From positions 1 through 64,000 of the forward strand of contig CAZPHB010000001.1 in NCBI GenBank assembly GCA_964586595.1: 64,000 bases of DNA, read 5' to 3'. The notes below the pieces were generated by a model. That model was not told the origin of the DNA, made no database searches, and was given only the letters and a program-made list of their open reading frames with translations. Each line of letters starts with the position of its first letter. The first letter of the stretch is position 1. Both the position numbers and the translations under genes were made by a program. Shown here in pieces: positions 27,293 through 35,515 of this stretch. This DNA is from REEB481 sp964586595. GTDB taxonomy: Bacteria > Bacteroidota > Bacteroidia > NS11-12g > UBA955.

Positions 27293-28177
27293 ATGAAAGA
27301 CCACTCAAGATCTTCACGGCTCTTGAAGTGGATTGCCATTTTACAGCTTGTGCGCTGGAGGGTGGTGCTGCTCACCCTTGTGGTGCAATACCTTGCCGCA
27401 TATTTTGTTTTTGCCGCTCCGGTTACAGCGGAACAACTGTTTTTAAATTTTCGCTTACACTTGATTGTTTTGTGTACTTCCCTGATCATTTCCGCAGGCT
27501 TCATCATCAATAGCTTTTATGATTTGGAACGGGATGCAATCAATCACCCTGCACGATTGCAACTGCAGGGATTACTCACCAAAGATTTTGCGCTGCGCTT
27601 TTACGTGCTTTTAAATGCTGCATCATTGATGCTGGCTGCCATCACGGGTTGGAAGGTGTTCTTGTTCATGTGTGGGTTTGCCGGTGGCTTATGGTTCTAC
27701 TCCCATAAACTGCAGAAAAAACCGGTAATCAGAGAAATCAGTGCTTCCTTGTTGTCGGTGATTTCACTAGTATCTGTGGGTCTGCACTATGCCCACTACA
27801 GCAACCTGCTTTTGTTGTATGCATTCTATTTCATGATGCTGTTGTTCATGCGGGAAGGCATCAAAGACCTGGTGGCGCAAAAGGGCAACGTGATTTATGG
27901 ATACACCACCATGGCCGTGGCCTTGGGTGAAAGAAAATTGCTGCACCTGTTGATGATTGTTTATTCCAGTTCCTTGATTCCGGTATTGATTTTATGCTGG
28001 CATCATCAACTCCCTATTTTTCGCATCTTACTCATTGCTACTGCCGTTTTGAATTTGTTGGCCATTCTTTGGGAGTTTTTCAAAAATGACCGGTTGAGGT
28101 TTGTGCATGCACATGCGCTCATGAGGTTTGTAATCGTGTTGGCTTTGGTAACGCTATTTTTTCTCTACCAACGCTGA
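27293..28177 (+). CDS. UbiA family prenyltransferase
   Basis: 294 aa with about eight membrane segments. The first Asp-rich site is NSFYDLERDAINHP (NxxxDxxxD). The second region, REGIKDLVAQKGNVIYG, is normally of the type KDxxDxxGD; here one Asp is kept but the others read Ala and Asn. Bacteroidota UbiA proteins beside mevalonate kinase are commonly annotated as geranylgeranylglycerol-phosphate geranylgeranyltransferase; the real substrate is not established for this protein. It starts 3 bp after the kinase gene, so the operon makes both prenyl diphosphates and a prenyl acceptor enzyme. Confidence 0.85.
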   Translation: MKDHSRSSRLLKWIAILQLVRWRVVLLTLVVQYLAAYFVFAAPVTAEQLFLNFRLHLIVLCTSLIISAGFIINSFYDLERDAINHPARLQLQGLLTKDFALRFYVLLNAASLMLAAITGWKVFLFMCGFAGGLWFYSHKLQKKPVIREISASLLSVISLVSVGLHYAHYSNLLLLYAFYFMMLLFMREGIKDLVAQKGNVIYGYTTMAVALGERKLLHLLMIVYSSSLIPVLILCWHHQLPIFRILLIATAVLNLLAILWEFFKNDRLRFVHAHALMRFVIVLALVTLFFLYQR

Positions 28178-28198
28178 CTCGGAACGCATCTAAACTTA

Positions 28199-28206
28199 TA
28201 AATTCG
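28199..28206 (+). promoter_or_regulatory. candidate -7 box for kup
   Basis: TAAATTCG, one base from TAnnTTTG, ending 13 nt before the kup ATG. No -33 TTTG found. Confidence 0.3.
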
Positions 28207-28219
28207 CTGCGTCGTATTC

Positions 28220-30163
28220 ATGCCACACCAGCAGCATATTCAGAAACTATCAGGGGCAGGCCTGCTTGTCACACTAGGGATCATCTTTGGGGATATAGGT
28301 ACATCACCATTGTATGTGTTTTCGGCCATCATTGGCCATAATACCATTTCCCGGGAGCTGGTATATGGCGGCGTTTCATGTGTTTTCTGGACGCTGACCC
28401 TGCAAACCACAGTGAAGTATGTATGGATCATCTTAAACGCCGACAATAAAGGGGAAGGAGGGGTTTTCTCACTATATCAACTGCTGCGCAGACGCTACAA
28501 ACACCTCATTTTTGCCGCCATCATCGGCGGTGGTATGGCCATGGCGGATGGAATCATTACCCCTGCAATATCCGTTTCGTCGGCCATCGAAGGTTTAAGT
28601 ACCATCAACAGCAACATTCCTACCGTACCCATTGTATTGCTGATTGTTTCGCTCATTTTCATTTTTCAGCGCGTAGGAACCAATGTGGTTGGAAAGGCGT
28701 TCGGGCCGGTAATGCTCACTTGGTTTACCATGTTGGCGGTACTTGGAATTTACGGCTTGTCCAATTTTCCTGAAGTATTGCATGCACTCCATCCTAAATA
28801 CGCGTATGAACTGCTTGCCCATTATCCCGGTGGAATTGCATTGCTGGGTGCTGTATTTCTATGCAGTACCGGAGCAGAATCGCTGTACAGCGACTTGGGT
28901 CACTGCGGGAAACAAAACGTTCGTGTTTCATGGATTTACGTGAAAATTTGTCTGGTATTAAACTATTTAGGACAGGCTGCATGGCTGATGACCCGCAATG
29001 GGATGAACCTTGAAGAAGGGGAAAGGCCATTCTTCGCATTGATGCCCGATTGGTTTCTGCTTGCGGGCATTGCCATTTCTACCATTGCAGCCATTGTTGC
29101 AAGTCAGGCCGTGATTTCGGGCGCGTTCACCCTGGTTTCCGAAGCCATTCGCCTTCACCTGTTTCCCAAAATGACGGTTAAATTCCCAAGTAATTTCAAA
29201 GGACAGATTTACATTCCTTTGGTAAACTTGTCACTTTGGGCCGGCTGTGTAGGTGTTGTATTGTACTTCAAGGAATCCAGCAGTATGGAAAATGCCTACG
29301 GACTGGCCATCAACTTGGCGATGTTAATGACCACCATCTTGTTGGGTTACTATCTGCGCCAGAAAAGGGTAAACAGGGTGCTCATTGTCCTGGTTTTGGC
29401 AGTGTTTACCATCGTTGAACTGGCCTTTCTTTATTCCAATCTGCTGAAATTTACCAAAGGCGGATACATCGCACTGTTGATCGCCGCGTTCTTTATTGCG
29501 CTCATGTACATCTGTTTCCGCGCAGCGGGAATCAAAAAACGACTTATAGAATTTGTGAAAGTCAATTCCCATAAGGATAAATTGATTTCCCTGAGTAAGG
29601 ATACTTCATTACCAAAATTCGCTACCCACCTGGTATATCTAAGTAAAGCGCATAAAGACGATGAAGTGGAACAGACCATTTTATATTCCATCCTGCAAAA
29701 GCGACCCAAACGGGCTGACTTCTATTGGTTTGTAAATGTTGATGTAACCGATGAGCCCTACACCATGGAATACACCACGAATGTTATAGCCAAGGACGAC
29801 ATTATTCGCGTGCGCTTCAAACTTGGTTTCAGGGTGCAACAGCGAATCAGTTACTTCTTAAGGCTGGTGATTGAAGAAATGGTGCAAAAGGGTGAAATCC
29901 ACCTCGATCCCCACTACCACGCCTTCAACGATCCAAATTATATCGGGGATTTTCGTTTTGTAATCATCGAAGAAGAATTAAGTGTGGAAAACGAGCTGCC
30001 GTTTGCCGATCAATTTGTGATGAATACCTACATGGGCATTAAAGGCCTCACCGGAAGCCCGGAAAAGTGGTTTGGACTGGACGAAAGCGTGGTTACAGAA
30101 GAAATGGTACCGCTTGTAATTCAACCGAGAACCAGGGTTGATTTGCGCAGGGTTCAACGCTAA
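28220..30163 (+). CDS. kup: KUP family potassium uptake protein
   Basis: 647 aa, the usual length for KUP/HAK. The family start GAGLLVTLGIIFGDIGTSPLY is near residues 11-31, with GGVFSLYQLLRRRY (residues about 77-90) and MADGIITPAISV (about 111-122). Around twelve membrane segments cover residues 10-440, followed by a cytoplasmic C-terminal part that ends in a basic RVDLRRVQR tail. It mediates K+ uptake driven by proton symport. Read after the UbiA gene with a 42-bp gap; it may be separately transcribed. Confidence 0.95.
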   Translation: MPHQQHIQKLSGAGLLVTLGIIFGDIGTSPLYVFSAIIGHNTISRELVYGGVSCVFWTLTLQTTVKYVWIILNADNKGEGGVFSLYQLLRRRYKHLIFAAIIGGGMAMADGIITPAISVSSAIEGLSTINSNIPTVPIVLLIVSLIFIFQRVGTNVVGKAFGPVMLTWFTMLAVLGIYGLSNFPEVLHALHPKYAYELLAHYPGGIALLGAVFLCSTGAESLYSDLGHCGKQNVRVSWIYVKICLVLNYLGQAAWLMTRNGMNLEEGERPFFALMPDWFLLAGIAISTIAAIVASQAVISGAFTLVSEAIRLHLFPKMTVKFPSNFKGQIYIPLVNLSLWAGCVGVVLYFKESSSMENAYGLAINLAMLMTTILLGYYLRQKRVNRVLIVLVLAVFTIVELAFLYSNLLKFTKGGYIALLIAAFFIALMYICFRAAGIKKRLIEFVKVNSHKDKLISLSKDTSLPKFATHLVYLSKAHKDDEVEQTILYSILQKRPKRADFYWFVNVDVTDEPYTMEYTTNVIAKDDIIRVRFKLGFRVQQRISYFLRLVIEEMVQKGEIHLDPHYHAFNDPNYIGDFRFVIIEEELSVENELPFADQFVMNTYMGIKGLTGSPEKWFGLDESVVTEEMVPLVIQPRTRVDLRRVQR

Positions 30164-30178
30164 TTTGCCAAAACATCA

Positions 30179-32365
30179 ATGAAGAAAAACATACTAACTG
30201 CCCTGGGAGTCCTGCTGTGGCTCATGCCCATTCAGGCCCAGAAGTCCATAACTCTGGAAGACATCTGGAAGAAAGGTACCTTTAGGTCCGCTCCATTTTC
30301 AGGTTTTCGGGGCCTAAACGATGGTCTTCATTATGTAAAACGGGTGCAAAACAAACTTCTGGCCTTTCCTTACACCAATGACCTGTCTGTTGATCCAACC
30401 AAGCCGCGCTTGCTGGCAGATTTGGATCCGGAACAACTTGTGGTTCGCGGAACTAAAGTCGTTGTTGAGGATTTTGAGTTCAGCAATGACGAACGATTGT
30501 TGCTGCTGCGCGCATCTTCCGAACAAATTTACCGCCATTCTGTGCGGGCCATGTATTACGTGCTGAATCCCGCAGACGGAACCTTGGTTGAAGTTTTTCC
30601 TAAGAAAGTAATGTACGCCAGCTTAAGTCCGGATGGCAGCTGCGTCGCTTTTGTGTTTGAAAACAACCTCTATGTACATCAGCTCGGAAATGGAGCAATC
30701 ACGCAAATAACTAAAGACGGGAAACCTGGATCCATCATCAATGGGGCGGTTGATTGGGTTTATGAGGAAGAATTCAGCATGAGTAAAGGTTTTGAGTGGA
30801 GCCCTGATGGTAACTCCATCGCTTATTACCGATTTGATGAATCTGCCGTCAGGGAATTTACCATGGACAGGTATGGCTCTTTATATCCGGACCGCGAATC
30901 GTGGAAATATCCCAAAGCCGGCGAAGACAATGCCCGAGTAGATGTATTTATTTATCACAGAAATAGTGAGCGCTCCATCCGCTGTGAAACAAGCAGCGAA
31001 CGCGATCAATATCTGCCCAGGATTAAATGGACCCAAAACAGCCAGGTGTTATCCGTGCAAAGGCTGAACCGCACCCAAAACCATTGGGAATTGATATTTT
31101 TTGATGCCGTGACTGGAGCAGGAAAGGTGGTACTTGAAGAAATCAGCAATACCTACATCGATATTCACGATGACCTTTATTTCCTGAACAACGGACATCA
31201 GTTCTTGTTCACCAGCGATTTATCGGGCTACAAGCACATCTGGATGTACGATACCCGCAAAGGGAAAAGAACGCCTGTTACCCAAGGCACCTGGGATGTT
31301 GCATCGTTGGATGCCGTAGATGAAGCGCGCGGATTGGTGTATTATTCATCCTACCAGGTAACTCCCACAGAAGCGCATACTTATAAAATCGGATTGGATG
31401 GCAAGAAACAGCTTTGTTTGAATCCGGAACCGGGCCACCACCAGGTTACATTTTTACCGGGCAACAAATTTTATGTGGACCTACACAGCACGATTACACA
31501 ACCCGAAACCATCAGCCTCGTTTCACTGGAAACACAACAGAAGCAGGTATTGGAGCAAAACAGAAAGCTGCGCGACACCTTGGCCGGTTTTCAGTTTGGC
31601 AGCGTGCGGTTCGGTTCCATACCCTTGGCCTCCGGAGCGCCTTTGCGCTATTGGATGATCCTGCCGCCCAACTTCGACAGCACCAAAAAGCATCCCATGT
31701 TGATGCATGTATATGGAGGACCCGGCGCCAACACCGTGAACAATAAATGGTCTGGTTCCAACTACCTCTGGCATCAGATGATGGCTCAAAAAGGTTACAT
31801 CGTTGTTTCTGTGGATAACAGGGGAACAGGGCATCAGGGTGCTGCGTTTCAAAAGGCAACATACCTTCAGCTGGGTAAACTCGAGCAGGAAGATCAAGTT
31901 TTTGCTGCACGTTGGTTCGCACGGAACATGGCGTTCGTTGATTCCGGAAGGGTAGGCATCTGGGGCTGGAGTTTTGGAGGATATTTAAGCAGCCTCTGTC
32001 TGGCAAAATCGCCAGACGTATTCAAGATGGCCGTGGCCGTGGCTCCGGTGACAAACTGGCGCTTTTACGACAATATCTACACGGAGCGTTATTTGCGTAA
32101 ACCCCAAGACAACCGAGGTGGTTACGAACAAAATTCACCCATTAATTTTGTTCGGAATATCAAAGGTTCTTACCTCATTGTGCACGGTACTGCAGATGAT
32201 AATGTGCATTTCCAAAACACCACAGAAATGGTTAAAGCACTGATCGAGGCCAACATAGATTTTGATTCCGAAATCTACCCGGATAAAAACCACGGGATAT
32301 ACGGTGGAAACTCAAGACTTCATTTGTACCGCAGAATGACGCGCTTTATAGAAGAACGTCTGTAA
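30179..32365 (+). CDS. S9 family peptidase, dipeptidyl peptidase IV-like
   Basis: 728 aa with a signal peptide (MKKNILTALGVLLWLMPIQAQ). The N-terminal half (to about residue 470) is the DPPIV beta-propeller, with EEEFSMSKGFEWSPDG and a pair of Glu for N-terminus recognition. The C-terminal alpha/beta-hydrolase carries the nucleophile in GIWGWSFGGYLSS (about residue 597), the Asp in VHGTADDNVHF (about 670) and the His in PDKNHGIYGG (about 704). It should cut X-Pro or X-Ala dipeptides from peptides in the periplasm. It follows kup after 15 bp. Confidence 0.93.
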   Translation: MKKNILTALGVLLWLMPIQAQKSITLEDIWKKGTFRSAPFSGFRGLNDGLHYVKRVQNKLLAFPYTNDLSVDPTKPRLLADLDPEQLVVRGTKVVVEDFEFSNDERLLLLRASSEQIYRHSVRAMYYVLNPADGTLVEVFPKKVMYASLSPDGSCVAFVFENNLYVHQLGNGAITQITKDGKPGSIINGAVDWVYEEEFSMSKGFEWSPDGNSIAYYRFDESAVREFTMDRYGSLYPDRESWKYPKAGEDNARVDVFIYHRNSERSIRCETSSERDQYLPRIKWTQNSQVLSVQRLNRTQNHWELIFFDAVTGAGKVVLEEISNTYIDIHDDLYFLNNGHQFLFTSDLSGYKHIWMYDTRKGKRTPVTQGTWDVASLDAVDEARGLVYYSSYQVTPTEAHTYKIGLDGKKQLCLNPEPGHHQVTFLPGNKFYVDLHSTITQPETISLVSLETQQKQVLEQNRKLRDTLAGFQFGSVRFGSIPLASGAPLRYWMILPPNFDSTKKHPMLMHVYGGPGANTVNNKWSGSNYLWHQMMAQKGYIVVSVDNRGTGHQGAAFQKATYLQLGKLEQEDQVFAARWFARNMAFVDSGRVGIWGWSFGGYLSSLCLAKSPDVFKMAVAVAPVTNWRFYDNIYTERYLRKPQDNRGGYEQNSPINFVRNIKGSYLIVHGTADDNVHFQNTTEMVKALIEANIDFDSEIYPDKNHGIYGGNSRLHLYRRMTRFIEERL

Positions 32366-32371
32366 GCAATA

Positions 32372-32872
32372 CTATTCATCATCAGGCACCGAGGGTGTGG
32401 ATTCCTCAGAACCGGGGTGCTGGCGCATCTGTCTTGCTTTGAGTTTAACGGCTACCTGAATTTCTTTCTCCGCCTGCGGGAGCATGGCCACTTTCTTTGC
32501 TGACAGTACAGTCAGGAATTTCACCATGTAGTTTTTCTGCAATTGCCATTGTGCATCTTTCAACTTCGTGAGTTCATCAAGGTAGATTTTCGCCTGTGCC
32601 TCAGTCATGTAAATCACGGCATTCTTGGGATATTTCTTTTTGAATGCCGAAACAAGCAATCGGTCTTCTTCTTTATAGGCTTCATAAATCGGAAGAAAAT
32701 TGCGTTGTTCTTCATCGTTTAATGCCAGTTTTTCGATGAGCAGTTGCTTTCTAAACTGCCTCAATTGTTCTAAGGCCTGTTTCCTTGGGTCGGGTTGCGC
32801 CTGTGCTGAGGCCATGGGTAATAAACCAAAGAGCAACACCAACATGAAGTAGTTTATTCTTGAATAATTCAT
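32372..32872 (-). CDS. periplasmic Spy/CpxP-like protein, sigma-factor sensor type
   Basis: 166 aa from the ATG at 32872 (signal peptide MNYSRINYFMLVLLFGLLPMASAQA); longer starts in frame lie inside the anti-sigma gene. The mature domain is almost entirely helical (KQLLIEKLALNDEEQRNFLPIYEAYKEE) like the LTxxQ-containing sensors that sit beside ECF sigma genes. It is the third gene of the sigma / anti-sigma unit; a periplasmic sensing role is inferred from that context. The end is Pro/Ser/Glu-rich. Confidence 0.7.
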   Translation of the reverse strand: MNYSRINYFMLVLLFGLLPMASAQAQPDPRKQALEQLRQFRKQLLIEKLALNDEEQRNFLPIYEAYKEEDRLLVSAFKKKYPKNAVIYMTEAQAKIYLDELTKLKDAQWQLQKNYMVKFLTVLSAKKVAMLPQAEKEIQVAVKLKARQMRQHPGSEESTPSVPDDE

Positions 32873-32882
32873 TGATTTTACA

Positions 32883-33350
32883 TTATAAGACGCCAAATTC
32901 ATGAAGCGCAGGATCATTGAAATCGATCAGCCCTTCTTCAATTAGTGTTTCATCGGTGATGAACGATTGTTTTGGCATGCTCGATTCTTGTTGCACTTGG
33001 ATCAGGGATTTCGTTTGCTTGACCTGGACAGGTTGTATCAACATTTCTATCAATTCAGCATCGCTGAGTAAGGGAGCGTGGATAAAATCGAAGGAATCCA
33101 CTTCATATTGTCTGGCCATTTGCGAAGCAAGTGGTGTTTCCTTCATCAGCACCCGAATGTTGTATGCACCAAAAAGCAGGAGCAGCGCCAAAACTGCGGC
33201 AATCAGGCGATGCGCCGAAACATAAAGCAGTATCGGCTTCTTTAGGGCTTCTTTTTGCTTCACCCGAAGCAATAAATCTTCCTCGAACCGGTCGAAATAG
33301 CCATCTGGGGCATTGAAATGGGCTTTTGATTTGAACTCTTCCAGATTCAT
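32883..33350 (-). CDS. probable anti-sigma factor, single-pass membrane protein
   Basis: 155 aa. The N-terminal part (FKSKAHFNAPDGYFDRFEEDLLLRV) has the APDGYFDxFE pattern common in Bacteroidota proteins encoded next to ECF sigma genes and would face the cytoplasm to bind the sigma factor. One membrane segment (RLIAAVLALLLLFGAYNI) precedes a periplasmic C-terminal part with several acidic and Gln-rich stretches. It lies 37 bp after the sigma gene. No canonical zinc HxxxCxxC motif is present, so the family is unusual or non-ZAS. Confidence 0.65.
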   Translation of the reverse strand: MNLEEFKSKAHFNAPDGYFDRFEEDLLLRVKQKEALKKPILLYVSAHRLIAAVLALLLLFGAYNIRVLMKETPLASQMARQYEVDSFDFIHAPLLSDAELIEMLIQPVQVKQTKSLIQVQQESSMPKQSFITDETLIEEGLIDFNDPALHEFGVL

Positions 33351-33387
33351 CTTGTATGTTGTTAAGATGCTGTGCGCAGCATGTGGT

Positions 33388-33945
33388 TTAAAAATCGGTT
33401 TTCAACAATTGATGTTCAATTTTCTTCAGCGCAAAATGGTAACTCGATTTCAATGCACTTTCGCTGATGTTTAGGTGTGTGGAAATTTCCGCATAGCTGA
33501 GGTCTGTAAAATACCTCAGGCAAAAAACCATTCTTTGACGGTCGGGGAGGCCTTTGATGGCCTGTTCCAGTTTTTGTTCCATACTTCCGGTTTTTGCATG
33601 TGGGAATATCGTTCCACTTTCGGTTGGCGGCGCATCCGTAAATAGTGATGGCTGTCGTTTGGATTTCCTTAGTATGGCCAGAGATTCATTGCTTGCAATG
33701 CGATACAGCCAGGTATAGAGTGCGGCATTACCTTTAAAACTGTGGTGTTTCTCCCACAGCTTGATGAAGGTATTTTGGGTTGCATCGTTGGCGTCCTCGT
33801 GGTTGTGTAACATGCTTCTTGTAAGCTGATAAATTCTTTGTTTATACCGGCCAACCAACAAAATAAAGGCGCGTTCTTTCAAACCTTCATCGGCCATAAA
33901 CCTCACTAGGGTAAGGTCATCCGTATGTTCGTGCAGCGGCTCCAA
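33388..33945 (-). CDS. ECF-type RNA polymerase sigma factor
   Basis: 185 aa from a TTG at 33945. Region 2 is visible as DANDATQNTFIKLWEKHHSF with the preceding YKQRIYQLTRSM, and region 4 as LPDRQRMVFCLRYFTDLSYAEISTHLNISESALKSSYHFALKKIE, including the helix-turn-helix. No sigma-1 or -3 regions. It should direct RNA polymerase to a small regulon, released when the downstream anti-sigma is inactivated. It is 45 bp downstream of the alkane monooxygenase-like gene on the same strand, so it may partly be read from that gene's promoter. Confidence 0.92.
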   Translation of the reverse strand: MEPLHEHTDDLTLVRFMADEGLKERAFILLVGRYKQRIYQLTRSMLHNHEDANDATQNTFIKLWEKHHSFKGNAALYTWLYRIASNESLAILRKSKRQPSLFTDAPPTESGTIFPHAKTGSMEQKLEQAIKGLPDRQRMVFCLRYFTDLSYAEISTHLNISESALKSSYHFALKKIEHQLLKTDF

Positions 33946-33990
33946 CAGAAAGAATCTCTGCGCTAAAAGATGCCATGAATGTGAGAAAGT

Positions 33991-35019
33991 TTAAAGACGA
34001 ACCAATTCTTGTTTTCGAATTTTTCTCAGCATTGGATGGGTTAAATGAAACCACCAAAAGGGCAAAAGCGCAGGTATGATGAGGCTGGCATATCCCCCGG
34101 GAAGGATGGGCCCCTGACTGTATGCCTCAAGCGTATGGTAAGGTTTGGAGGCTTTGTTGTGGTGGTCTGCATGTCTGCTTAAATCAATCAACAGAAATCT
34201 GCTGATGTGCTTGTTGCAACTCCAGCTGTGCCATTCATTCACTTTTGTTTCTGGATTTCTGGTCAATCCGTAATGTTCGATATAGTTCACGTATTCCAGA
34301 AGAAAATTTGCAAAGAAGCAAACACCTAACCAGCTGAGGAAAGAATAGATCCCGGCAACGGCATAAATCATGATTCCAAACAGCAGCACCCACGCCACAG
34401 ACTTCAAAAAATCATTAGACCCGCTGAACCATTGCTCACCCAATCTTCTTTGTTCGCTCGCAGCAGATTGTGAAATTTGTTCGCGTACGGACCGAACAAA
34501 AAAAGCGTATAAATTTTCACCCTCCCTGGCAGTAGCCGCATCCTGACTGGTTGCCACGTGCCGATGATGAATTCTTAAGTGATGAACATAAAAATAGAAG
34601 TTTCCTGTGCTGGTCAATAAGTAATTCCCAAGTAAGCGTTTCAGATTATCGGCTTTGTGTATCAACTCATGAGCCACAATGATGCCTGAGGAACCTGCGG
34701 CTGTACCGGTGCTTAAAATGGCGCCCAGTAAGGAACTTCCTTCCAGAATTCCCGAATGAATCCCATGAAAAAGACTCCCCAAGCCAATGCTGTGGGTAAG
34801 CACATGGGCAAATAGGATAAATTCCGGGAATGGGTCACTGGCCGGGCTGTGTTCATTAGCAGAACTGCTCCCGGAAAGTTGCTCCAGAATGCCCAGAAAG
34901 AATAAAGAATAGCAGAGGTTTAGCCAACTAGTCCAGCCTCCGGTCATGTTTCCATAAACTACCAGGATGGCAGGAGTGAAGCTAAACAAGTAAGCAGCGT
35001 TTCGCCAACGGTACGACAT
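33991..35019 (-). CDS. AlkB-like membrane non-haem di-iron hydroxylase (alkane 1-monooxygenase family)
   Basis: 342 aa. Start at the ATG at 35019: the frame continues upstream across the rplS gene and another ATG exists at 35046, but a TATTTTTG box ends 4 nt before 35019 and supports it. Four AlkB histidine clusters are present: HELIHK, HHRHVA, NYIEHYGL and RHADHH, arranged as in alkane hydroxylases between membrane segments. The reaction in that family is terminal hydroxylation of alkanes or similar substrates with O2 and rubredoxin; no rubredoxin gene is in this window, so the native substrate is uncertain. A sigma-factor gene follows 45 bp downstream. Confidence 0.9.
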   Translation of the reverse strand: MSYRWRNAAYLFSFTPAILVVYGNMTGGWTSWLNLCYSLFFLGILEQLSGSSSANEHSPASDPFPEFILFAHVLTHSIGLGSLFHGIHSGILEGSSLLGAILSTGTAAGSSGIIVAHELIHKADNLKRLLGNYLLTSTGNFYFYVHHLRIHHRHVATSQDAATAREGENLYAFFVRSVREQISQSAASEQRRLGEQWFSGSNDFLKSVAWVLLFGIMIYAVAGIYSFLSWLGVCFFANFLLEYVNYIEHYGLTRNPETKVNEWHSWSCNKHISRFLLIDLSRHADHHNKASKPYHTLEAYSQGPILPGGYASLIIPALLPFWWFHLTHPMLRKIRKQELVRL

Positions 35020-35023
35020 GTCA

Positions 35024-35031
35024 CAAAAATA
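35024..35031 (-). promoter_or_regulatory. candidate -7 box 4 nt before the AlkB-like gene
   Basis: On the minus strand TATTTTTG, then 4 nt, then the ATG at 35019. A perfect TAnnTTTG match with no -33 TTTG. It implies a leaderless or near-leaderless message. Confidence 0.45.
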
Positions 35032-35070
35032 ATAGACAGGGAACATGCAACGTTCATCTGCAATAAAGGC

Positions 35071-35101
35071 TTTGATATTGTGGAAACTATTCCTACATTT
35101 G
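35071..35101 (+). promoter_or_regulatory. promoter of rplS (TTTG-N19-TAnnTTTG)
   Basis: TTTG at 35071-35074, a 19-nt spacer, TACATTTG at 35094-35101, and 20 nt to the ATG. Both boxes match the Bacteroidota consensus exactly and it is the best promoter in the window. Confidence 0.8.
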
Positions 35102-35121
35102 CAGCCCCATTCACCACTACG

Positions 35122-35469
35122 ATGAATCCGATAGTAAAAGCCATCAGTGCCGAATACCTGCGTCAGGAAGTACCTGAATTCAAAGCCGGTGACCGAGTAA
35201 CTGTTCACTACAAGATTAAAGAAGGAAATAAAGAGCGTATCCAGTTGTTCCAGGGCGACGTTATCCAGCGCCGCAATTCCGGAGTTACTGAAACCTTTAC
35301 CGTGCGCAAAATTTCTAACGGTGTAGGCGTTGAGCGAATTTTCCCTTTGCACAGCCCCTTCATCGACAAGATTGACGTAAATCGCCGTGGTAAGGTACGT
35401 AGGGCAAGGATTTTCTACCTGCGCAAGAGCATTGGAAAAGCTGCCCGAATCAAGGAAAAACGTTCTTGA
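35122..35469 (+). CDS. rplS: 50S ribosomal protein L19
   Basis: 115 aa. The start is the ATG at 35122 (MNPIVKAISAEY); a longer frame reaches an ATG at 35080, but it lies in the promoter region and is not expected. Typical L19 motifs are FKAGDRVTVHYKIKEG, ERIQLFQGDVIQRR, ERIFPLHSPFIDKIDV, RRGKVRRARIFYLR and the basic end. It sits at the 30S-50S interface. It is monocistronic with its own promoter and terminator. Confidence 0.97.
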   Translation: MNPIVKAISAEYLRQEVPEFKAGDRVTVHYKIKEGNKERIQLFQGDVIQRRNSGVTETFTVRKISNGVGVERIFPLHSPFIDKIDVNRRGKVRRARIFYLRKSIGKAARIKEKRS

Positions 35470-35490
35470 TGGAATAAAAAAGCAACATGA

Positions 35491-35515
35491 AACCCCGTAC
35501 AAGCGGGGTTTTTTT
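35491..35515. terminator. bidirectional rho-independent terminator
   Basis: A 7-bp stem (35491-35497 with 35504-35510) and a 6-nt loop, followed by T-run 35509-35515 on the plus strand. It ends rplS and sits at the end of the oppositely oriented cytochrome gene, whose stop is at 35514. Confidence 0.85.

Noticed and set aside
33991..35502. A longer frame for the AlkB-like gene, starting at 35502
   Set aside because: It would run across rplS and its promoter on the opposite strand. The ATG at 35019 with a -7 box 4 nt upstream is the better start.
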